Shown here: positions 7,575 through 13,341 of the stretch, piece by piece | Layout: every line of letters starts with the position of its first letter | Position numbering within the stretch: the first letter of the stretch is position 1 | Assembly (NCBI GenBank): GCA_937868205.1 | Contig: CALMMC010000135.1 | Span: forward strand, 1 to 35,816 | Length of the DNA stretch: 35,816 nt | Source: JAAZPG01 sp012797375 | GTDB taxonomy: Bacteria; Acidobacteriota; Aminicenantia; Aminicenantales; UBA4085 | Direction of reading: 5' to 3' | Program-made: the position numbers and the translations under genes | Notes under the pieces: model-generated | Database searches by the model: none | What the model was told of the DNA's origin: nothing | Seen by the model: only the letters and a program-made list of their open reading frames with translations

Positions 7575-8272
7575 GGAAGTTCTCCTTTGCCTGTCCGCAG
7601 GACGAGCGGATCGGAACAGCCTGCTTCCTTGAAAGCCCGAGCTCTCAGGAGGCAGGCGGAACACGAGCCGCACGGCCGTTCCTTCCCTGAATAGCAGGTG
7701 ATCGACAGGGAATAATCCGCCCCCAAGGCCAAGCCCGTCCGGATGATCTCCGACTTCTTCATCCCGGCAAACGGCGCCCGGATCCGGACCGGCCGGCCGG
7801 CGGCGGCCGCCGCTGTCCCCGCTCGGACGGCACGTTCCATGGCCCGGACGAAAACGGGGCGGGTGTCGGGGTAGGCCGGCGAATCGATGACGTTGAAGCC
7901 GCAAACGATCTCGTTGATTCCTTGCGCTTCGGCCCAAGCCGCGGCCAAGGCCAGGAAGATCCCGTTGCGAAAGGGGACGTACGTGACCGGCGGTGCGGTC
8001 GTCCGGAGGCGCGGGAGCCGCTTGTGGCGCGGAACGGCGATGGATGGCTCGGTCAGGGCGGAACCGCCGATCTGCTCCAGGTCGATTTTCAGGATCTTGT
8101 GGGGGACGCCCAGCCGCCGGGCGATCGTCCGGGCGGCCCGGACTTCCACCCGGTGGCGCTGCCCGTAGTCGAAGGTCAGGGCCGAGACCTTGCCGCCCCG
8201 GCGGAGGGCCCAATGGAGGGCGGTCGTGGAATCCAGCCCTCCGGAGAAAAGAACCAGGGTTTTTTTGCGCAT
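7571..8272 (-). CDS. queC: 7-cyano-7-deazaguanine (preQ0) synthase QueC
   Basis: A 233-residue PP-loop ATP pyrophosphatase family enzyme that converts 7-carboxy-7-deazaguanine and ammonia into preQ0 with ATP. The nucleotide loop FSGGLDSTT is at residues 9-17, TFDYGQRH follows, and the C-terminal zinc site is formed by Cys193, Cys201, Cys204 and Cys207 (CYSGKERPCGSCSAC). It is the first gene of the queC-queD-queE operon, with a good sigma70-type promoter about 18-46 bases upstream of the ATG. No preQ1 riboswitch is visible in its very short leader. Confidence 0.95.
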   Translation of the reverse strand: MRKKTLVLFSGGLDSTTALHWALRRGGKVSALTFDYGQRHRVEVRAARTIARRLGVPHKILKIDLEQIGGSALTEPSIAVPRHKRLPRLRTTAPPVTYVPFRNGIFLALAAAWAEAQGINEIVCGFNVIDSPAYPDTRPVFVRAMERAVRAGTAAAAAGRPVRIRAPFAGMKKSEIIRTGLALGADYSLSITCYSGKERPCGSCSACLLRARAFKEAGCSDPLVLRTGKGELP

Positions 8273-8289
8273 CCGCCTGCCCCGCGATT

Positions 8290-8318
8290 ACTATATAAGA
8301 ATAAGGAAGCGGGTTCAA
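8290..8318 (-). promoter_or_regulatory. Putative sigma70 promoter of the queCDE operon
   Basis: On the minus strand, TTGAAC (8318-8313) and TATAGT (8295-8290) are separated by exactly 17 bases. The predicted start site near 8283 leaves a leader of about 10 bases before the queC ATG at 8272, too short for a riboswitch. Confidence 0.6.
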
Positions 8319-8411
8319 ACGAGCGACGGGAACTCATCGTCCTCGAGGGGAGGGCGGCCGCTGAAATCGAAGGGCCGGTTCCGAGTTTTCCGGTCAAGCC
8401 TATAAAAGCCT

Positions 8412-8515
8412 TGCCCAAGAGGGTATTCTCTTGCCATATCAAAACCTTACCGAAACCGAGGATCGTCTAAAGATTAAAAACGGTAAGGGACGATACGCCG
8501 GGGCAAGATTTTTGT
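8412..8515. other. Strongly self-complementary intergenic stretch, possible structured RNA
   Basis: Several perfect complementary pairs lie within 100 bases: CAAGAG (8416-8421) with CTCTTG (8428-8433); TCTTGCC (8429-8435) with GGCAAGA (8502-8508); CCTTACCG (8445-8452) with CGGTAAGG (8481-8488); ATCGTC (8462-8467) with GACGAT (8489-8494). The third and fourth pairs cross, so they are either a pseudoknot or two competing hairpins inside the outer stem. The outer stem is followed on the plus strand by TTTTT (8509-8513), as in an intrinsic terminator. There is no good promoter for it and no known RNA family that I recognise. It lies between the divergent promoters of queC and the 8591 gene. Confidence 0.4.
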
Positions 8516-8541
8516 GATTTAAGGCGGCGCGATTCGTTTTC

Positions 8542-8570
8542 TTGACACGGTCCGGGGGCGAAGGTACACT
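8542..8570 (+). promoter_or_regulatory. Putative sigma70 promoter for the 8591 gene
   Basis: TTGACA (8542-8547) and TACACT (8565-8570) are separated by 17 bases; the implied start near 8577 lies 14 bases before the ATG at 8591. The consensus -35 makes this one of the best promoters in the window. Confidence 0.65.
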
Positions 8571-8590
8571 TCGCATCCGGCGGATCGATC

Positions 8591-9382
8591 ATGGACGAGC
8601 GCGATTTCCCATCGAAGAAGCGGACCCTTGTCCTCCGGGATGACCAGGCGGATTTTTATGCAATCCTGGACGAAGCCCGGGGACGGCGCCGGCGGGGCGG
8701 GCGCCTCCATCTGATTGATGCCGGGCGCCTCACCGTCCTTGAATTGGAGCGGATCTGTCTTTCGGGCGCGGATCTTTTCACCTCCGATAAGGCCGGCCGC
8801 GCGCCGGCCGACCTCGCCGTCCTGAGCGCCGCCGCCGGGAAAAGCGGCGGAGAGATCGCTCATTTTCAGCATGGCCCTCTTCTTGCGGAAGGAGAGGGCG
8901 TCGTCCTCTCCCTCAGGGCTCTCCGCGACGCGGCGGGCGGGGGCGTTTCTCTTTATCTTTCGAATAAAACGGAAAAACGGCGGACGGAGGACTTGGCCGT
9001 TCTGGCCGAGGACGCGCGGAGGGGAAACCGGCGGCTGGGATACTACCATCATGGGGCTCCGGCCGAGGCTTTGGAAGAGCTGGCCCGGCGAGGGGCCTGG
9101 ATTCATGTGTCGGCCGCCGGAGCCGGCGCGGATCTTCCGGCTCTGCTCCTGCTGCGCGACATTGCGGCGAAGGCCGCCGCGGCCGGGGCGGGATTGGTGA
9201 TTCATCTGGAAAGATTGATTCCGGAGCCCGACCTCGAGGATCTCCACAAGGCCGGAGCTTTTCTCCTTTTCCATGTTCCGCCGAGCGATTACCGGTCCCC
9301 CTACCGGGCGCTCCGGGCGAAGGCGTCCCGCCGCGTGCTCGATCCCCGGGCTTACTATCTTTACAGCGAGTTCATGCGCTGA
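8591..9382 (+). CDS. Hypothetical protein, alternating strand/helix (possibly TIM-barrel-like)
   Basis: A 263-residue soluble protein that I do not recognise. There is no signal peptide or membrane segment. The sequence alternates short hydrophobic strands with Ala/Leu/Arg-rich helices: GGRLHLIDAGRL, GGEIAHFQHGPL, GGVSLYLSNKT, RRLGYYHHGAP, GAWIHVSAAG, AGLVIHLERLIP, AGAFLLFHVPPSDYR. This regular pattern suggests a beta/alpha barrel or a related repeat fold, with His-containing strand ends (HFQHG, YYHHG) that could bind a metal or phosphate. It has its own strong promoter and stands alone between divergent queC and the ATP-grasp operon. Codon usage and GC content are like the neighbours, so it is probably a genuine gene. 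Confidence 0.75.
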   Translation: MDERDFPSKKRTLVLRDDQADFYAILDEARGRRRRGGRLHLIDAGRLTVLELERICLSGADLFTSDKAGRAPADLAVLSAAAGKSGGEIAHFQHGPLLAEGEGVVLSLRALRDAAGGGVSLYLSNKTEKRRTEDLAVLAEDARRGNRRLGYYHHGAPAEALEELARRGAWIHVSAAGAGADLPALLLLRDIAAKAAAAGAGLVIHLERLIPEPDLEDLHKAGAFLLFHVPPSDYRSPYRALRAKASRRVLDPRAYYLYSEFMR

Positions 9383-9466
9383 CATGTCCGGCTTCTAGAC
9401 AGCACTACTAATGGGGGGCGGCGCGGGGTCTAAACGAATAATTTGTATTTTCCTTGACAAACCCTA

Positions 9467-9494
9467 TTGACATTTCCCTTAAATGTTCTATAAC
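9467..9494 (+). promoter_or_regulatory. Putative sigma70 promoter of the ATP-grasp/GNAT/aminomutase operon
   Basis: TTGACA (9467-9472) and TATAAC (9489-9494) are spaced by 16 bases in an AT-rich island. A second TTGACA lies 13 bases upstream (9454-9459). The implied start near 9501 leaves a leader of about 85 bases before the first ligase gene. Confidence 0.6.
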
Positions 9495-9531
9495 TACTTT
9501 TGAAGAACGATGAATTGAAAAGCGGCAGCAG

Positions 9532-9591
9532 ATGATTACGAAGCAGGGGATCTATTTCAACTTGAGGCGAGGGACCGAAGAGCGAAGATGA
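9532..9591 (+). CDS. Possible 19-residue leader peptide
   Basis: A short frame encodes MITKQGIYFNLRRGTEERR and stops with TGA at 9589-9591, overlapping the ATG of the first ATP-grasp gene by ATGA. It begins about 30 bases downstream of the predicted transcription start. The exact ATGA junction matches the coupling used throughout this operon, which is why I list it, but there is no convincing SD before it and a frame this short can arise by chance. It could couple translation of the operon, be a regulatory leader, or be nothing. Confidence 0.25.
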   Translation: MITKQGIYFNLRRGTEERR

Positions 9592-10679
9592 AAGTGGCTT
9601 TGCTCTTCAGTTCAAAAAAAGGAATGGCCGCCTCTCTGCGTCAAAGCGTCGCCGAAGCGACGGCGGTTCTCCCGGTCGTCGAGGACGAGGGGGAGGAGCC
9701 TCCACCGTCGGATACGTTTGCGGAGTGCGACTCGGACGAAACCATTTCCGCCGTGGCCGCCGCCCTGGGCCGGCGATATGAAGTGATCCCGATCGAGTCC
9801 GACGAAGACGCCTACGCGCGGCTTCGGAACACCCGGCCGGATCTTGTCTTCAACATCGCCGAGCGGTTGACCGGCCCCAACCGGGAAGGCCACATTCCGA
9901 CGCTGTGCGAAATGCTGGACCTGCCCTACACGGGATCGGATCCGCTGACGCTGAGCCTGTGCCTGGACAAATCGCGGGCCAAGGAAATCCTCTCGTATTA
10001 CGGCGTGCCGAATCCCGAATTCCGGGTCGTCGAGCCCGGCGAGGCCGTTCCGGACGGGATCAAGCTGCCGGCGATCGTCAAGCCTCTCTACGAGGGATCG
10101 AGCAAGGGGATCAAAAACAATTCTTATGTCGCCACGGCGGAGGAACTGGCGGCCCGCGTCCGGGAAGTGACCGGCCTTTACCGCCAGCCCGTCATCATCG
10201 AGCGGTTTCTCACCGGCCGGGAGTTCACCGTGGGCGTGTTGGGCAACGTCCCCAACCTCGAGATCCTGCCGATCGTCGAGATCGATCATTCCCTCCTTCC
10301 CCCCGAAGCCCATCCGATCTATTCCTACGAAGCGAAATGGATCTGGGACACTCCCGAAAAGCCCCTGGCGATTTTCAAGTGTCCCGCCCGGATTTCTTCC
10401 GGCTTGGAGAAGGAGATCCGGACGATCGTCGCCGACACCTGCCGGATCCTCCGGATCCGCGATTGGGCCCGGGTCGATGTCCGCCTGGACGAGAAGGGGC
10501 GCCCTCATATTCTCGAAGTCAATCCCCTTCCGGGAATCCTTCCGAATCCCGAGGATAATTCCTGCCTGCCCAAAGCCGCCCGGACGGCCGGGTATTCGTA
10601 CGACGAGCTCATTCTCCGGGTCGTGGACGAAGCCCGCCGCCGCTGGGGTTTGGTTTCTTCCCGGAAAGGCCGGTCATGA
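9588..10679 (+). CDS. ATP-grasp ligase, D-Ala-D-Ala ligase-like, divergent substrate site (1)
   Basis: A 363-residue ATP-grasp enzyme of the Ddl superfamily. The N-terminal domain ends in EMLDLPYTGSD and the ATP-binding loop is KPLYEGSSKGI. The tyrosine segment YSYEAKW matches FYDYEAKY of DdlB, and the magnesium ligands are Asp297, Glu310 and Asn312 with the Ddl 13/15 spacing. The loop after the last Asn, which in true D-Ala-D-Ala ligases reads SPGMTSHS and holds the second D-Ala carboxylate, is replaced by PLPGILPNPEDNS. It should therefore form an amide or ester bond on different substrates. It overlaps the next ATP-grasp gene by ATGA and opens an operon with a GNAT and a KamA-type aminomutase, so an amino-acid ligase acting with beta-lysine is a reasonable hypothesis. 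Confidence 0.88.
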   Translation: MKVALLFSSKKGMAASLRQSVAEATAVLPVVEDEGEEPPPSDTFAECDSDETISAVAAALGRRYEVIPIESDEDAYARLRNTRPDLVFNIAERLTGPNREGHIPTLCEMLDLPYTGSDPLTLSLCLDKSRAKEILSYYGVPNPEFRVVEPGEAVPDGIKLPAIVKPLYEGSSKGIKNNSYVATAEELAARVREVTGLYRQPVIIERFLTGREFTVGVLGNVPNLEILPIVEIDHSLLPPEAHPIYSYEAKWIWDTPEKPLAIFKCPARISSGLEKEIRTIVADTCRILRIRDWARVDVRLDEKGRPHILEVNPLPGILPNPEDNSCLPKAARTAGYSYDELILRVVDEARRRWGLVSSRKGRS

Positions 10680-11698
10680 GCGCCAAGTCCGGCCCGAACC
10701 TTCTCGTGGGCATCGCCTTCAACGCCTATGACCCGCTCACGGCGAACAAGGTCGACCGGCCGTCGGAGGAATCCGTCGAGCAAACGGCCAAGGAAGTCTT
10801 GACGGCCGTCACCGAGCTGGGCTACGCCGCGTTCATCATTCCCCTGCAGAAAAGTTTCATGAACTTCTGCCAGCGGCTGAAGACCCTCAACGCCGACGTC
10901 CTCATCAATCTCTGCGAGGCGTTCCTGGGCCGGCCGCAGCTGGAAGCGAACGTGGCCGCGGCCCTCGAGCTCCTGGGCGTTCCCTTCACCGGGAACGATT
11001 CTCGGACTCTGGCCCTGTGTCTCGATAAATACAAAACCAAGGCGGTTCTGAAATCGTTCGGGCTCCCAACGCCGCCGGCCGTGCTGGCCGAATCCCCGGA
11101 TCAGAAAATCAACCTTCCTTTCCCCCTGATCGTCAAGCCCAACAACGAGGACGCCAGCCTCGGCATCCACCCGGAATCCGTCGTTCGGGATGAGGACGGC
11201 CTCCGTCGGCAGCTTGGGCATATCCAGGACGTCTTCGGGGAACCGGCCCTCGTCGAGGCGTATATCGAAGGGCGGGAGTTCAACGTCGCGGTGAGGGACG
11301 CGGAGAAGACCGAGGCCCTGCCGGTCAGCGAGATCGAGTTTGAAGGCATGCCCGAGAATCAGCCGAATATCTGCAGTTACGCGGCCAAGTGGCATCCGGA
11401 CGACGTCCTGTTTCAGTCGACGCCGCCGCGCTGCCCGGCCTCGATCGACGACGGGCTCCGGACGCTCCTCCAGGAAATCGCGGTCAAGGCCTTTTCCGCC
11501 TGCGAGTGCCGGGATTATGCCCGGGTGGATTACCGGGTGGATAAAAAAGGACGGCCGTTCATCCTGGAGGTCAATCCCAATCCTGACATCAGCTTGAACG
11601 CCGGGTACGCCCGGGCTTTGGGCGCGGCCGGCGTCGAATATAAGAATTTTTGGAAGCAGATGATCGATAAGGCTCTGCTTCGGGGAGAAAAGCGATGA
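10676..11698 (+). CDS. ATP-grasp ligase, D-Ala-D-Ala ligase-like, divergent substrate site (2)
   Basis: A 340-residue paralogue of the preceding gene. It carries ELLGVPFTGND, the ATP-binding stretch LIVKPNNEDASLGI, CSYAAKW at the tyrosine segment and magnesium ligands Asp285, Glu298 and Asn300. After the last ligand it reads NPNPDISLNAGYARAL, again without the TSHS loop needed for D-Ala binding. The loop also differs from the first ligase, so the two are probably not redundant but add different groups in sequence or work as a heteromer. The gene overlaps both neighbours by ATGA. A role in peptidoglycan D-Ala-D-Ala synthesis is unlikely: the window has no mur genes and the loop is lost. Confidence 0.87.
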   Translation: MSAKSGPNLLVGIAFNAYDPLTANKVDRPSEESVEQTAKEVLTAVTELGYAAFIIPLQKSFMNFCQRLKTLNADVLINLCEAFLGRPQLEANVAAALELLGVPFTGNDSRTLALCLDKYKTKAVLKSFGLPTPPAVLAESPDQKINLPFPLIVKPNNEDASLGIHPESVVRDEDGLRRQLGHIQDVFGEPALVEAYIEGREFNVAVRDAEKTEALPVSEIEFEGMPENQPNICSYAAKWHPDDVLFQSTPPRCPASIDDGLRTLLQEIAVKAFSACECRDYARVDYRVDKKGRPFILEVNPNPDISLNAGYARALGAAGVEYKNFWKQMIDKALLRGEKR

Positions 11699-12168
11699 TC
11701 CGGCCCATGACCCCCGCCGACCGCCCGGCCGTCCTGGCCCTGATCGAGGCGACGGGATTTTTCCGACCGGACGAAATCGCGGTCGCCGAGGAGCTGATCG
11801 ACATCACTCTCGGCCGGCCGGAGCAGGAGGACTATGCCATCGTCGTCGTGACGGACGAGACGGGCGCGGTCGCCGGATATATGACCTACGGCCCCACCCC
11901 GCTCACCCGGGGGACGTACGACCTGTACTGGATGGCCGTCGATCCCAAGGCCCAGGGCCGCGGATACGGCCGGATTCTCGTCGAATGGCTCGAGGACCAC
12001 GTCCGCCGGGCCGGCGGGCGGCTGATCGTAATCGAAACGTCCTCCAGCGAAAAATACGAGCCGACGAGGCGTTTTTACCTGGGGTTGAATTACACCGAAA
12101 CCGCCCGGATCCCTGATTTTTACGGACCCGGGGACGGGCGCGTGATCTATACGAAGCGAGTGAGCTAG
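11695..12168 (+). CDS. GNAT-family N-acetyltransferase
   Basis: A 157-residue GCN5-related acetyltransferase. Motif A is YWMAVDPKAQGRGYGRIL (about residues 78-95) with the pyrophosphate-binding QGRGYG, followed by the helix LVEWLEDHVRR and motif B FYLGLNYTETARIPDFY. It is much shorter than AblB, the beta-lysine N6-acetyltransferase paired with lysine 2,3-aminomutase in archaea and bacteria that make N-epsilon-acetyl-beta-lysine. Its place directly between the ligases and the aminomutase suggests that it acetylates the product or an intermediate. Its start overlaps the second ligase gene by ATGA, and the aminomutase begins 13 bases after its stop. Confidence 0.9.
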   Translation: MIRPMTPADRPAVLALIEATGFFRPDEIAVAEELIDITLGRPEQEDYAIVVVTDETGAVAGYMTYGPTPLTRGTYDLYWMAVDPKAQGRGYGRILVEWLEDHVRRAGGRLIVIETSSSEKYEPTRRFYLGLNYTETARIPDFYGPGDGRVIYTKRVS

Positions 12169-12181
12169 AGGAGAAAGGACC

Positions 12182-13318
12182 ATGGACGATTGGTCTCAAA
12201 TCGCAAGGGGGAGCCTCCGGACGCCGGACCAAGTGGCCTGCGCCTTTGACTTGGACGTGGCCGAAGTCCGCCGGATTTCCCGACATTTCAAAACGTTGAT
12301 CACTCCGTACTATGCCGGCTTGATCAAAACAAAAGGCGATCCGATCTACCGGCAGGTCGTTCCGGACCCGGCCGAGCTGGTCGAGCACAGCGGGGTTTCC
12401 GACCCCCTGGCCGAGGACCACGATTCCCCGGTCCCCAGCGTCGTCCACCGGTATCCCGACCGCCTGTTGTTCCTGGTTTCCCATCGGTGCGCCTCCTACT
12501 GCCGGTTCTGCACGCGCAAGCGCAAGGTCGGCGATCCGAAGAAGATCCATCCGAAGGCCATCGAGGAAGGTCTCGAGTATATCCGAACCCACGAGGAAAT
12601 CCGGGACGTGATCGTTTCCGGCGGCGACCCGCTGATGCTCAGCGACGCCCGCCTGGAATACATCCTGACCAGGCTGCGGGCCATTCCTCACGTGGAAATC
12701 CTCCGGATCGGAACGCGCGTTCCCTGCTTCCTCCCCCAGCGGGTGACTCCGAAACTGGCGGCGATGCTCCGCAAGTTTCACCCGCTCTTCGTCAATGTCC
12801 ACTTCAACCACCCGGACGAGCTGACCCCCGAGGCCAACCAGGCCCTCGGCCTCCTGGCCGACGCCGGGATCCCGCTCGGCTGCCAGACGGTTCTCTTGAA
12901 GGGAGTCAACGACGACCCGCTGGTCATGCGGCGGCTGATGCAGAAGCTCCTCATGGCCCGGGTCCGGCCTTACTACATCTATCAGGCCGACTATGTCAGC
13001 GGGACGGATCATCTCCGGACGACGGTCCAGAAGGGGATCGAGGTCATGGAAGCCCTCCGCGGCTGGACCTCGGGCCTGGCCGTTCCGTATTACTGCATCG
13101 ATGCGCCCGGAGGCGGCGGAAAGATCCCGCTTCTCCCGAAATACATCCAATCGATCTCCGACGAACAGGTGGTCATGCGGAATTTCGAGGGGGAGACGTT
13201 CGTTTACCCGCAGCCGAAATCCGATCGGCCCGCTCCCGAGAAAAAAGCCCCCCGCAAGGAGCGGCGGCCGTCGATCAGCCCCTGCTATGATTTGACCGGC
13301 CTCCCGCCGATCGGGTGA
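12182..13318 (+). CDS. kamA: Lysine 2,3-aminomutase-like radical SAM/PLP enzyme (KamA family)
   Basis: A 378-residue radical SAM enzyme expected to convert L-lysine to beta-lysine. The cluster motif is C103-x3-C107-x2-C110, Arg112 matches the carboxylate-binding Arg134 of the clostridial enzyme, and Lys314 in DAPGGGGK is the PLP lysine. Both aspartates that bind the epsilon-amino group of lysine are kept: Asp270 (YQAD) and Asp307 (CIDAPGG), with the same 37-residue spacing as Asp293/Asp330. In glutamate 2,3-aminomutase these two are replaced by Lys and Asn, so lysine is the best substrate guess. The C-terminus is shorter than the 416-residue clostridial protein and ends in a charged tail. SD GAGGAGAAAGG lies just upstream of the ATG, and the gene closes the ATP-grasp/GNAT operon. 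EF-P-type EpmB is less likely, given the operon context. Confidence 0.9.
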   Translation: MDDWSQIARGSLRTPDQVACAFDLDVAEVRRISRHFKTLITPYYAGLIKTKGDPIYRQVVPDPAELVEHSGVSDPLAEDHDSPVPSVVHRYPDRLLFLVSHRCASYCRFCTRKRKVGDPKKIHPKAIEEGLEYIRTHEEIRDVIVSGGDPLMLSDARLEYILTRLRAIPHVEILRIGTRVPCFLPQRVTPKLAAMLRKFHPLFVNVHFNHPDELTPEANQALGLLADAGIPLGCQTVLLKGVNDDPLVMRRLMQKLLMARVRPYYIYQADYVSGTDHLRTTVQKGIEVMEALRGWTSGLAVPYYCIDAPGGGGKIPLLPKYIQSISDEQVVMRNFEGETFVYPQPKSDRPAPEKKAPRKERRPSISPCYDLTGLPPIG

Positions 13319-13341
13319 GCCGCGGCGGTCGAAGACTCCGG

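Noticed and set aside
8273..8590. PreQ1 riboswitch before queC
   Set aside because: The predicted queC leader is only about 10 bases, and no preQ1 aptamer consensus is seen; the paired region lies upstream of the queC promoter.
9588..11698. Naming both ATP-grasp genes ddl (D-Ala-D-Ala ligase)
   Set aside because: The fold and metal ligands fit, but the TSHS loop that binds D-Ala is replaced in both, and no mur genes are nearby.
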